Source: Whalleya microplaca
Lineage: Eukaryota > Ascomycota > Sordariomycetes > Xylariales > Xylariaceae
Length of the DNA stretch: 64,000 bases
Direction: 5' to 3'
Assembly (NCBI GenBank): GCA_022497155.1
Contig: MU385735.1
Span: 186,001-250,000, forward strand
A program made the position numbers and the translations under genes. Below, in pieces: positions 33,250-44,901 of the stretch. How positions within the stretch are numbered: position 1 is the stretch's first letter; each line of letters begins with the position of its first letter. The notes under the pieces are model-generated. The model had not been told where the DNA came from, made no database searches, and was given only the letters and a program-made list of their open reading frames with translations.

Positions 33250-34493
33250 ATGGCCACACACCTTGCAGCTGTCGCAGTGGGAAAGGGTCAGCTGTTCGAG
33301 GTTAAGGAACGGCAAACACCTAAGCCTGGCCCCGACGAGTTGCTCCTCGACGTCAAATCCGTTGCATTGAACCCGATCGATTCATTTTCTCGCAGCTTCG
33401 GTTTTGCCATCACCGAGTACCCGGCCGTGGTTGGCTCTGACATCGGCGGCTTGGTTCTTGAGACTGGGACGAACGTGACTGGCTTCCAGCCGGGGACACG
33501 CGTTACGGCTTTCGCACCAGCATATTTCGTCAAAGGCGCACCCGATTACGGCGCCTTGCAGCAACGAGTTGGTATGTATAGAAATATGTCGTCTAGAAAT
33601 CCTGAGTTGATGCTCCTCCGCCTGTCTCTTAGTCGATTCCCTTTCTCTGCGATGGCTGACCTTTCGCAGTTAGTAGCCTCGTCCTATTATCTTCTTTCAG
33701 TGAACCCCCCGGGCTGCTCTAAGAAATACGTTGAAATTCTTAGTATAATGAATATTGGAAGCTAATACGATATGTCTCAACACACCAGATCGTTCCGGCG
33801 ACCAATGTTGCTCCAATTCCCCAGGATATGAGCTTCAGCGAGGCCGCCAAATTCCCGATGGCTGTTGCCACGACTTGGGGCGGGCTCGAAACCATCAGCA
33901 TTCCTCGCAATACGTCATATTTGCCTAGCGATAAGCGAGGAATCTTGGTCTGGGGTGCTTCGTCCAGCGTTGGCAGCATGGTTGTGCAGTCTACTAAGTC
34001 GATGGGTTTCACTGTCTACGCCACTTCAAGTTTAAAGCATCACGGATACATCAAATCGCTAGGTGCATCCAGAGTTTTCGATTATCAGGATCCGGACATC
34101 AAGAACACAATAACCCAAGCCGCAAAAGAGGATGGACTTACATTTCAGTATGGTTACTTCGCTACCGACAGCCTACAATCCTGCCAGAACATCCTCAAGG
34201 CATTGAAGGGAAGCGAAATGGTGCACCTGGCATCAGCCCCTAATCTGAAGCCGGACGCCCCGACCGTAGAAGGAATTGAGACTAAATTTGTTGCCGCTTC
34301 ACCCGATGACAAGAAGTGCGCCGAGCAGTTCTCATTTTGGTTTAATCACTGGCTCAAGGAGAAACTAGAAAATAGAGAAATAGTGTCGAGCCCGAAGACT
34401 CAGGTGCATGCTGGAGGTCTAGATGGAGTAAATAAAGGCTTGGATATATTGAAGGAAGGGGTTAGCTGCACCAAGCTTGTCCTCGAGATATGA
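33250..34493 (+). CDS. Zinc-independent MDR oxidoreductase (second copy type)
   Basis: Exons 33250-33567 and 33789-34493 give 340 residues. Seen: MATHLAAVAVGKGQLFEVKE, DELLLDVKSVALNPIDSFSR, AVVGSDIGGLVLETGTNVTGF and PGTRVTAFAP. After the intron come IVPATNVAPIPQDMSFSEAAKFPMAVATTWGGL (in part), the nucleotide-binding loop WGASSSVGSMVVQ, a shift-determining ATSSLKHHGYIKSLGASRVFDY, and a C-terminal GGLDGVNKGLDILKEG. Same MDR enoyl-reductase-like class as the gene at 26.6 kb but clearly diverged. The intron is long (221 bp) for this genome, and the only donor in phase is GTTGGT; the better-looking GTATGT 4 bases downstream gives the wrong phase. The splice site is therefore the weak point of the model. 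Confidence 0.75.
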
Positions 34494-35460
34494 AAGCTGG
34501 TATTGTGGCCTAGGGAAGATGTCAATATCTCATGAATATGCCCATTTAAAATATAGTAGATATTATCAGATTAGATGAAATGCACCGTAGAGCACCAACA
34601 GGGTTCGGAAGGATGGTCTTCAAATACCCTTCGAGATGAACTAGTATAAGGCACAGACTATCCAAGATATGTAGTATATATATTGCAAGCTATCACTGGT
34701 AATGATAATCGTCTTATTGTAGTTGGAAACTTAATTGTGAAGTCAGCTTCCACCCCCGATACATCGGTGTGCCGATAGAAACAAAATTCAAATGGATATC
34801 CGTCGCATAGTTCATCTATACGTCTCTGCTCAATCTTTGAATCGCCCTCCCCCTTCCCTTCCTATTTGTCTCAGTGAAATGACACCACTAGGTTTTCGTC
34901 CATCTCCCATTTCTGCAGCTTGGACAGCATGTTGAGCCAGCAACTATGACTGCTTACGTAACTTGATGTATGTAGTCATCAATTGGGTGTCTTGCTTAGT
35001 CCTTAGATAAGCATATTTAGAAACAGTATGATTACTATTACAGTTAAAAGATGCTAATTGATCTTGTCTTCCTGCATATAGATCAGACCTTAGGACAGAA
35101 CCGCGGTGGTAGTAACGCAGGCCCGAAGACCCTCGAGGGTAGAAAACCAAGGATGCTATATATTTTTATGGTTGAATACAGAATGAAGATCCGCAATGTA
35201 AAATGGATCATATGACTAATGTTACTATACCGGAGGAAGTATTGATAATCGAGACGAGTCTCGAAACTCAGTTGGGCTAGCAGACTCCATTGTGTCTCAT
35301 AATCTCTAAAAGTCAACAAGATTTATGATAACAGCTGTAAGTGTAAGAAATTCTACACCCAATGAGACTCGTTGCACGGATAGTGGCTAGTTGAGCATAG
35401 CGCTGTGTACAAACGTCTCGCTTCGGCCCTGCACATTTTGAACATGGCATAAACATACTT
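34494..35460. other. Intergenic between convergent genes, nothing recognised
   Basis: Lies between the stops of the second MDR gene and the SDR gene. Short frames only. Confidence 0.45.
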
Positions 35461-36632
35461 TCAAAAGTTCATCCTCATCTTCAACAGATCTTTCTCGATA
35501 ATCTCCTCTTTCTTTGAAAAGACCTCAACCATATCCCACATAGCACTTAGATATCTACCTGCCAACCAGTCCTGTCTCTGGCTTGTCAAGAACGCGATAG
35601 TATCCCCTCCTAGAGAAGGCGTGCACTTGAGCCAAGCTTAATGACGTGTCATATTAGTATATCTGAAAATAACTCGAATCTGCGAATGCCATACCTTGAG
35701 TTTGTTCTGGTAAGCGTCTGGCCAAGTCTGTTGGCACGCTGTTCACAATAGCAGATGGTTAATAAGATATGACTAAAGAAAAGAAGGGAAAGAAGGATCT
35801 GAGGTAGGGATGATAATAGCGGCTGCATAACCGTTTAATATAAATGCCACGTACCCTCCCGGGTGTATAGAATAACTGAGAAGACCCTAAGCAAAATAGT
35901 ATTAGTAAAACTGATTCGGTGAAACTGGGAGTGGAGGTAGCAACGACGTACCTGGCCGGCATACTCTGCCATGAGATATTCTGTGAGCCTCAATAAAGCA
36001 AATTTGCTAATCTGATAACTACTTCCACCTGTATGAAAATGCATAACTCCCGTAGAAGACATGTTGATGATAGTCTTGTCCCCGCCTTTCAGCATCAAAG
36101 GGAGAAAGGACTTTGCTATGAGATAACTTCCACGGACATTGACTTCAAAGCTTTGCCACCACTCATCCTCATCTCCGTCAAGTACCTTTTCGTATTTCGC
36201 TAGAAAGCCGGCGTTGCCAATCAAGATGTCAAGGCGACCCCATCCCTCCTCTAGGACATTAGCAGCGGTCTTCACGCTGGTGGAGTCTGTAACATCTACT
36301 CGCAACACCAGCACCGTCGGACACTTTCGCCCAGATTTCAGCGCAGCATTCTCGATCTCTGCAACCACGTCCGCAGCATCGGAACGAGCAGCGATCGCGA
36401 TATGGGAAGCGCCAGCTTTGGCATAAGATAGCGCGACACCTTTACCGATGCCCTTGTTCCCGCCAGTTATCAAGACAGCTTTACCGGCACAATTGGACTT
36501 TGCCAAGGGGTCGATATAGTCGTAAGTATCAAACCGTGTGATCTTAGTGTAGTCTCCGCCCCAGTTCGGTGGTACTGGTGGATAGGTAAGTGCCGAAAGT
36601 TCTCCTTGCAGTGACCATTCTGCCATCTTCAT
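35461..36632 (-). CDS. Short-chain dehydrogenase/reductase
   Basis: Four exons (35952-36632, 35855-35886, 35695-35738, 35461-35636) give 310 residues. Introns are 65, 116 and 58 bp. Exons 2 and 3 are only 32 and 44 nt and restore HPGGVPTDLARRLPEQTQ in frame. Seen: cofactor loop TGGNKGIG (56-63), a GNAG motif (139-142), the catalytic Ser in NMSSTG (192-193), Tyr206 and Lys210 in YQISK, and a C-terminal RQDWLAGRYLSAMWDM followed by a charged helix. This is a classical SDR; the substrate is unknown. It starts MKMAEWS with a second ATG at 36626, so two starts are possible. It faces the MDR gene tail to tail. Confidence 0.87.
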
Positions 36633-39600
36633 GTGACAAGGAGTTTATGGGTTAGTAGGAATTGTACAAACTGAGAAGCGAGCAATTTGAAGGCAGAGAA
36701 ATACGGCCAGGAAGTGGGTTACATCTAGAAACGATCTAGCATTGTAGTGAACCTTATCAACCTATCTGAGTCAAGATGATAATTTATTGTTGGGTCGCCG
36801 ATTACCGGCACAGTTGTCATCCCAACTGGTAATACGCTCAGTGGCAGTGCAACTTTGGCCCATTAATAACCTTACGTGGGATCCCTTCCTCCTTGCGTCC
36901 GTCCTGTCGTTTGCTTCATAAGCGACTCCTTATGTTGGCTATTATTACGCTACAACACGCCCAAAGGGCATTATTCCTCAATTAGGAAAGTCCTTATTAA
37001 TTTGGAACAATAGTGGATACATCCCTCTATTAATGATTTGTTAACAAAACAATGTAGCTCTATATAAATAACTATTGTAGTAGGATTAGATGATAGATAG
37101 CTTAGGTGGTATGTGCGCAGGGTTTTCTTAGCCATTAGGCATTGCCTTAGTTTTTAGATCTTTCAGTTTTCAAGCTTTTTAGACCTTCATACCTATAAGA
37201 AATTGCTGTAATAATACGAAACAATATTATTCACTTTGGTTTATCCACTCTTTAGCTGTTGCAAGTCTCTTTTTGTTACCTAGCTTCAAGCTGGCCGGGG
37301 TGGTGAACGGTACCACTCCTTTTATAGCCAATCAACTATTGCCTTCCTTACATTATATTCGACTTATTTAGCAACACCCCTTTAGGATGTTTAAACAGTT
37401 ATAGCTGTTTTTAAGTGGTCGATTATTAACGGTTTTATAAACTGACTTACGTCTACTTTGCTATTTGGGATCTGCTAAGTCCCATCAATGTGAAGAAGCC
37501 CTATATGATAACTTATATACTGTGTATATATCCAACGATAGGGATTGTCAGATCATAGGGTGGCAGGTAATCTAGCTGGCATGTTGACCCGTTTTCATAC
37601 GACTGTAACACTTCTATATCTGGCGCTCTCTGGCCTATATACTAAGACTTACCGTATAATGGAACTATAGTATAATATCGACCAAGAAAACATCTGACGT
37701 AGGTGGTAGTGATCTCTGTCGTATAGCTATGAGGCCCAATACTGGTTCGAATCAATGTCTTCCCCTTACCCCTGCGTCTCCTTCCCCTTCCCCTTTGCCT
37801 TGCTTTGAATTTCCTTTTGCTTCGAAAGTTCGCGGTTCCGTCGAATTTGCTCCAGGCGTGTCTCGAGAAGGTCTAAGTGGCACACGGGGATTGGAGCCAA
37901 GAACTGCTGGAAGTTATACGAGATTTAGGAATGTTGCAGGAATGTATATATTGGATGCTGTCGGATATTATTCGATGCTGTCGGATATTATTCGATGCTG
38001 TCGGAATGTATAACTACCTAATAAAAAGTATAGCAGCCTGACGGCGACTCCGTTGGCTATAAGGAGAATACGTACTAGCAATAGGTACTATTGATAATGG
38101 TCTATATAAGGACCCATCGCCTCCCATTAGAATTAGAAAGCCAGCAAGGACCTTAGAGGCCCTCGAGAATTATTAGCTAAATTGATATATTCCAAGCCTA
38201 ACTACAGACCTTGTTACAAAAAATCAGGAAATGTTTGCATGGATGTCAATGGTGTGGTAAGAAATATTTTAAAAGTCTAAATAACTATGCATGGGAAGTT
38301 CTAATGTCTAGATAAGGCCTTCTTAATGAAAATCCCTCTTCCAACGCATTATCCTATAATACCAGTGCTTAAGTTACTATCCTTAAGGGTAACTAGCGCT
38401 ATCGATTTACCCCTTACCAGTCTCTTAGAGGATATCACGTCATCGTATATCTACTCGAGAGAACTGTCTCCAGACTCTTGTCTATGCTTCATACTATCAT
38501 CGTAGAAGGCCCCGTGCGTAGATCGCACAGGATACAATTGTGACACAAACGATACGCATCATGCTTTTGGGTACTTCAAGACATGATCTTAAAATGCAAT
38601 GACGGTGGAGGCTTCGGAAACCCCTTAAAAGCAATCTGCCGTTGAAACGGTTTGCGATTTGTCTTAAACGGTGCAAATCGTCATGTCTCAGCAGAATACA
38701 GAATAATCAGCTAGGCCACTCCATATCTGACCCTTAGTAGTCCCAAACGGATTTACCGAGAGAAGCGGGATCAAGCCCGTGCCCGTCCGATCCAAGGATT
38801 TGGTTGTGTCTTTCCGGAGCGGTTAGAGATGTATAATTTGATTGGACATATGCTTGTACTGAAAAGCTTAAGGTAATAGTTCGGACAACATCAAAGGTCT
38901 TAGATTCGTCATTTTGTTTGACACGAATACCAGCATCTTGGATATTTGGTCATGATAAGGCTCATACCGGACAATGAAAGCTGGTTCATGAAATAAGCAC
39001 AACAGGAACTCCAAGCAAGATGAGGTTGTACCCTGGCATTGCACAAAGCAGACATAACGGCGCCAGATGAACGGCTGTGAGACGGCGAGCTGCAGTAGTA
39101 CATATGATCCCTCGAACAAAAGATTGGGATTGATTACATTCGACTATCACGAATGCCGCTCTTTTATGTCTTACACAGTATCGCATTGGAAAGTAGTCCT
39201 AATACCTGTTTCCCAAACGTTGGCTGGTGTAGGTTCGGCATGCGCTATTTATGACAGCGGTGATTAAAGTGGCCCTTCTACAATGAGAGAAATATGATGT
39301 ATGTAGAGCCTTATTTATACGTTACCTACTAAATTGCTCTTTGTACTATCTGAAGCCGTAATCTTCTGTGTCAAAAGGACCTGAGACCCCAACGCAAATA
39401 TTAGCAAAGCTTGAGGTTGTAGTGGCTAGTGATAACTGGCTGCAACCAAGCGCGCTACCTTGCAGAGAAGACAGTCATTTTTGACACAGCAGTATGTAGT
39501 GTGATCATGAACGCATGCTATCAGATGAGTAGTCATGGTAGTATATACAAGCCGCTGAAGAACTTTCCATTTGGGCGAAGTAGCTCTGGGATACCACGAA

Positions 39601-39685
39601 CATCGAGACGTTGGGCTTCGTGTTGCCGACGCCGAGGCCTGTGAACTTCATATTAATAACATATTGTTCATTATTGCGTTGGATA
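36633..39685. other. Long AT-rich gene-free region, possible decayed retroelement
   Basis: About 3 kb without a convincing gene. Around 37590-37620 a CTGTAACA end is followed within a few bases by TGGCGC, as at an LTR/primer-binding-site junction. Downstream, 37729-38013 is open from an ATG, and about 38090-38260 reads as protein interrupted by stops. This pattern fits a mutated LTR element but no reverse transcriptase was found, so it is inference. Right of 38800 only short frames occur. Confidence 0.3.
37954..38005 (+). repeat. Tandem repeat, 20-bp unit, 2.6 copies
   Basis: Two perfect copies of GATGCTGTCGGATATTATTC followed by a partial third. It lies in the AT-rich gene-free region and has no evident function. 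Confidence 0.9.
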
Positions 39686-41304
39686 ATGTTTCTTTACAAA
39701 TTCATTGTAGCTACTTTGATGACTTGGACTCAAACTGGGGCGGTTGTAACGAATGCTCCCGTTAAAGATCTAGGTCTAGATGATAGCAACATCCCAACGG
39801 AACACCAGCAGGGCGATGGGAAGATCACGCCTAAGGTAGTTATCATTAGTATGGTAAGCCATGAACGGAACTTACCAGTTACCCTAAATCTCCCTATATA
39901 AGGACTCGAAAATCTCATAAAACCTTACACTAACTCATCGAGTTGACCCCACGCAGTTCACCCAAGAGGCAGAAGTATGGCATAACAGCATGTCTTCAAG
40001 TCCTCTAGGCGACATCCTCGCAAACAATATATCCGTTCGAGGTGTCTCGCCTCTGTATCTACATATCCACTGCAACGAGCACGGCGAGGTATGCCAAGTA
40101 GTTGTCGGTGAGTCCGAAATCAACGCTGCAGCGACAATGATGGCGTTCGTGCTCTCTGGACTCTTCGACCTAACAAAAACGTACTTTCTTTCCGCCGGCA
40201 TAGCAGGAATAAACCCGAAGCTAGGCACGCTTGGTAGCGTAGCTCTGGCAAAGTTCTCAGTTCAAGTTGCGTTGCAATATGAGTTCGATGCCCGCGAGAT
40301 GCCGAATAACTTCACCACGGGCTATCTGGCGTACGGCGCTTATTTACCGGATCAGTATCCGACCATCTTCTACGGCACGGAAGTCATGGAAGTCAACGAA
40401 GCACTGCGCGACGCCGCATATGATCTCGCAGCACGAGCTGAGCTGAGTGACTCACCGGATACTGCCAAGTATCGCGCGAAATACCAGACCGGCGGTCAGA
40501 TTTACGCTGCCGCTACGTATGCCCCTGGTGTCATCAAGTGCGATACCGCAACCAGCGACGTCTACTACTCCGGAACGTTACTGAGTGAGGCGTTCGAAAA
40601 TACGACGAAGCTTTGGACGAACCAGGTAAGCAACCTGAGCCCAAATATTACATATTCGGTCTATTGTTGGAGCAGTTTAATCTAGAGATATAACTTTGGG
40701 GCTATCTACTATTTGTTATAACAAGATCAAGCTCCCAAATGCCCCTGAAACCTAACTAATACAGCATTGGCTAACCCTCGAATGTGATAGAGCGAGATCA
40801 CGTACTGCATGACAGCTCAGGAGGACAATGCAATTTTACAGGTGCTGATGCGCGCAGCTATCTGGGGGATTGTTGATTTCTCACGGGTTATCGTTATGCG
40901 GAGCGGTGCGGACCATAACCAAATGTCGCGTCAACTATCCGTCGAATGTATTACTGATGAATACTTCAAAAGGTTCCAATTTCGATCGCCCACCACCGAC
41001 TGTCAGTGCATTCCAACACCTGCGGCTTCTCGACCAGAACGGCTTCGACATCGCCATCCAGAACCTTTACGCGGCCGGCGTCGAGATCGTGAAAGGCATC
41101 GTGTCCGAATGGGATGTCACGTATGGCCGGGGCATCAAGCCGACGAATTACATTGGTGATATTTTTGGCACATTGGGCGGCGAGCCTAACTTTGGACCTG
41201 GGAGTTTGTTCGAGGGCAATGGCTTGTCTCTAGATGCTATTGCAGATATTGGGTTGACTAAAAGAAGAGCACTATCTGGGAGAAATGCTGGTGGATGGAA
41301 GTAG
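39686..41304 (+). CDS. Purine nucleoside permease (NUP-family) homologue
   Basis: Four exons (39686-39853, 39957-40625, 40791-40905, 40973-41304) give 427 residues. Introns are 103, 165 and 67 bp. Seen: a signal-like hydrophobic N-terminus (MFLYKFIVATLMTWTQTGAV), then KITPKVVIISMFTQEAEVW, the block CQVVVGESEINAAATMMAF, AGIAGINPKLGTLGSVALAKF, VALQYEFDAREMP, YGTEVMEVNEALRD, ATSDVYYSGTLLSEAFEN, YCMTAQEDNAILQ and GDIFGTLGGEPNFGPGSLF. These match the Candida NUP1-type purine nucleoside permease family, which resembles nucleoside phosphorylases in sequence; whether this protein transports or acts as an extracellular phosphorylase or hydrolase is not settled. A miniature transposon inserted 86 bp beyond the stop. 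Confidence 0.9.
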
Positions 41305-41390
41305 GTGACTTATGTACAGTTGAATTCTACTTCAAATTGTAGTAGCTATACATTCGATTTACAACATGAAGAAGCTCAAAACATCGAGAT

Positions 41391-41900
41391 CGACATGGCT
41401 AATTACACGGTGAAATCGGCTAAAAGCACGGTGGTCTAAGCTTGAAATTCTAAAGATATCGAAATAGTGGATATACCTCGCCCGCAGTATACTTTACTAG
41501 CAAATTGATGTACCATCTCTAGCATTCACAGAGCTATACTAAGCACTGCCGACGCGTTTAATAACCACCTCTAACGACAACACTTAAGAAGCTCTGATTC
41601 CTTTATAACTGTAATAAAATTCAAGCGCGCGCGATCTCTTATCTAATCTAATCTAATCTAATCTAATATCAACGACTGTTCCGGCAGCTTCGCAGCAGTA
41701 AATTCAACAGCTTCAGGGAAATCGAAATTATTGTTAAAGTGGTACCCTTAAAGTAACAAGCGTTAGGTACCTAAATAAATGGGAGAAAATTCGAAAGGTA
41801 CATCCAGTTGTCAGTCAAAAAGTACTGCGGCGCTAGGTAACTAGTCTGAGTATCGACCACCGTCCTTTTAGCCGATTTCACCGTGTAATTAGCCACGTCG
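41391..41900. mobile_element. Miniature inverted-repeat element, Mutator-like (MITE)
   Basis: A 510-bp element bounded by terminal inverted repeats of 46 bp (41391-41436 and 41855-41900) matching at 44 of 46 positions; each starts CGAC(A/G)TGGCTAATTACAC. It is flanked by a perfect 9-bp direct repeat CATCGAGAT (41382-41390 and 41901-41909), a target-site duplication of the length made by Mutator-like transposases. The interior has no transposase frame and contains five CTAAT units (41643-41667). It is non-autonomous and would be mobilised in trans. High arm identity and a perfect duplication imply a fairly recent insertion. Confidence 0.9.
41643..41667 (+). repeat. Pentanucleotide microsatellite (CTAAT)5
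   Basis: Five perfect copies of CTAAT lie inside the miniature transposon. They are a useful length marker for copies of the element. Confidence 0.9.
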
Positions 41901-42547
41901 CATCGAGATCAATAGCATACATATCTCTTACGTCTACAACTTCTTGCTCGCAGGAATATCATTGACTGAAGTTCCCAACATAGACCTCCAAGTCGATAAT
42001 ATGGCTAAAGTGAAGTAAGGTTCCATTCGTAACAACACTGGTCGCCCGGAGTACTATCTCTGTCGGAGGTACATGAAAATTTAGTAATTTGGTCGGCGGG
42101 CATTGTCTTCGGAATGGGCTCTATACAATAAGATACATACGTCCTATTGATTACAGAACATATAACTAGAATGAGCAGGTAATATCCGTGGCTTACGTAC
42201 ACATAATCACGATAGACGCATTACTGCAATGGGTATTTCTGTCATATTAGTGAAACTCCTGAATCTACATTGATTACGCAACCACTGACGTCTCTCCGCT
42301 TCAGTTACGAAGATAGCAAGCTAGTTTGGATCGTAACACCAATTTTGTCCAAAAGCGCCGATAATTGTGACAGTATTTCAGTTGAGGATGGATGAGAGAC
42401 ATTTCATCTCAACGAGTCAATGCCCAGAACTCATAATCTCAAAGACATTATAAGGCCGTGCATGGCCATTTGCTGATTATGAATGGCCAAGCGCCGATGT
42501 GTGCCGCGTCATTAACGATATCTAGATATATACCAATATCTTGGAGC

Positions 42548-43641
42548 TTAGACAGCATTGGGGTTGTGACCAGTAGCGGCAACGTTGTGTCCAGGGCCCT
42601 CGGGATGGACATTGTTCTGCTGGGGGGCGTACGAGTACTTCTCAGTATTCTGTCCAGGTTGGCGGATGCGCATACCGATGTCCGCTGGGCTGATGTTGCG
42701 GTGAAGAAAGATGAGGAGGAAGCCAAAGACTGGCTTCGCACAGATGTCAAGAATTCCGTAGAAGATGGCTTCAGAGTCAGGGTGGATGACGTTGCCACCC
42801 TCGCCAAGGCCCCAGGCAATAGGATATAGGAACCACAGCAGGATGAGCCAGCAGCCACACAGCAAGAAACACTTGCGGGGGGCGTCACCGAGGGCTTGGG
42901 CGTGTTTGCGTCCGTCAAATAACAGCGCGTAGGCGATGAAGAAGAGAGCGACCACTGTAGTAGATGGAGTTAGTATTTGTGTGGATAGCTTGGCGATAAA
43001 CCAGAAGACAACCTATCTCAAGGATTCCCTACTCCCCCATATACCCGATAGTAGGGTATTGCTCACGGATCAGAGGCGCGAAGGGTTAGAAATGGCATCG
43101 CGTATTACTTACTTCCAAATGTCCAGAACCCCCACTTATATGAAGTGCGAGTGAGAGCACCGACTAGACCGCAGACAATCATGATTTCGTCGGCGAGAAG
43201 GGTTGCCAGAATTGTCGGTGTCGGAACACCAGCAGTGAGGAGTAGGTCAAGAAGTAGCAAAGGGGTAGTGATAACCCAGTCGATATACCGAGCATAGAAT
43301 ATTTCCCGGGTGCCCGCTGCCCGCACCCACTTGCTGAGTGGGCGTATGAATTCTGCTTGAATAGGGACTTGGCCTAAGTTTGAACCCATTGCAAAGTATG
43401 ATATGCAGGCTACAGCCGTGATTCCTGCGGTAATATAATGGAATACTCGATGGGACTGCGGCTTTGTAAAGGCGAGAGCCATGAGGACCAGGGTAGAGAG
43501 CCCCATCACAGCACATACCGTGAAGTACCAATCGGAACCATGATTGGTGATTTCAAGGTTGGCATGCATACCAACAACATTATTGATGTTGAGGGCCTGA
43601 TTTCCAGTTTCAGACATCTTGTTTGGTGTTATATATAGCAT
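42548..43641 (-). CDS. Microbial-type rhodopsin (fungal opsin, CarO-like)
   Basis: A seven-helix retinal protein, probably a light-driven proton pump in the plasma membrane. Exons 43113-43641 and 42548-42954 (158-bp intron) give 311 residues, or 303 from the second ATG (43617). Seen: helix C motif ARYIDWVITTPLLLLDLLL with Arg118, Asp121 (position of bacteriorhodopsin Asp85) and Asp132 (Asp96); the retinal Lys250 in ILDICAKPVFGF with Asp246 (Asp212); and EGGNVIHPDSEAIFYG before helix G. Retention of both carboxylates supports pumping, as in Leptosphaeria rhodopsin, but that is by analogy. The C-terminal tail is polar and disordered (about 270-311). It is divergently transcribed from the carotenoid oxygenase starting at 44.9 kb, which fits supply of the retinal chromophore. 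Confidence 0.93.
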
Positions 43642-44901
43642 TATTGTGTTGATAGAATACGTCCCGGCTTCTCGCTTCTGCTCTCGTCGCTGGTTTATGG
43701 ATGAGTGTCAGCCCTGGTATTCGGAGAACGGATGGCACGGTATATGAATGCTGGAGAATAAACCTAAAAAGCTGCTATCGCTGTATAAATAATGACTTCA
43801 TCATCCAATACTGCGCGAATAGGATAATACTAAAACCATGATTGTGTCATGGAATTGCAGCCCAGAAAGACACTAATTTGCTTGCCAGATACCCACTAGG
43901 TCTCGGATATGCCACCTTCACCAATGTCATTCTCGAACGGTAAAAGGTATTGTTTATAGCACGCTCTGAGAGATTTAAGCTCAGGAATAACTAACAGCTA
44001 ATAAGCTTTCTGGCTGCATATTTGCAAGACCCATAGGGCGGGTGCGCCCTTAGTATGTCGAACATCGAAGCTCCCTGCGGCTCTACCCAACAAAGAGAAC
44101 CTACCTAGGCAGCTAGGCTGTGCAGGGTTGATAGGACTGCGTAAATATATAGGCGGAAATTGTCTCAGCAGAGTTACCAGAGCTTATTAGTGTGATATAT
44201 TTGAGTAGAAATAGAGAGGCGTTTGATTGTTGGCAAAATGTTCTCAATATTGCGAGTACAAAGCCAAAGTTGGCTCCCAGGCCAAGAGATCACAGACTTA
44301 TTATGATGAAGGTGGTGAGATTGTGCGATAAACATGATAATATTCATACGAGGAAGGTCTAGCTCTCTCCAACTTCAACCCTGGATATCTTGAACATCCA
44401 TTACCAGGAACATTATTCATTTTAATTAGAGAAGAACCTGAAAAAAGCTGCTTCACTGGCTGACTGGTTTCTCGGGAGCTCTTCCGCTTTGCTCGGCCGT
44501 GCCATACCATGACGGTCAAGCGGCGTCATCAATGTCGATCCCCAAGCACCATCAAAGGGCTAAGTTGTCCAAATTTGAGTTTAGCTGAAGCTCATGACGA
44601 TTTGAAGTTTCCATGCACAATAGACGATCCTGTGACCGTTTCACCAGGCTGATAGATCTCGTAGTAGTGTAGATGAGTTCTGTATGGTTGTTGTTTCATG
44701 TCGTCATACCATTCCCACAGAGCTACAGAAGCCCGAGCGAGGAAAAATGATGAAATTGTACGACGCGAAATATGAGATATACTTGATACTGATGATTCGG
44801 ATGCAACCGGAGAAACCAACCCAGATTGATATACTGATAAGTCTGTCAAATATACGGGTAGATACCTGCTTCTTCGCAAGGCGACTTTGCGTGAAAGCTG
44901 T
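43642..44901. promoter_or_regulatory. Divergent promoter region between opsin and carotenoid oxygenase
   Basis: About 1.26 kb lies between the two starts, so both promoters are here. No specific light-response element could be assigned by eye. A short frame at 44684-44900 continues out of phase into the oxygenase region and may be leader or an unresolved 5' exon. Confidence 0.5.

Larger units (their letters stand above)
41305..42547. other. Intergenic between convergent genes, carrying a miniature transposon
   Basis: It separates the stops of the nucleoside permease and opsin genes. The left part is the inverted-repeat element at 41391-41900; the rest is AT-rich with only short frames. Confidence 0.5.

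Noticed and set aside
31469..33750. A 14-base identity (TACGTTGAAATTCT) in introns of the gEgh16-like and second MDR genes
   Set aside because: Identities of this length are expected by chance several times in 64 kb, and the flanking sequence does not align.
26645..36632. Two MDR reductases and an SDR considered as a secondary-metabolite cluster
   Set aside because: No PKS, NRPS, terpene synthase, P450 or dedicated transporter lies among them, and the genes are separated by unrelated secreted proteins and long gaps.
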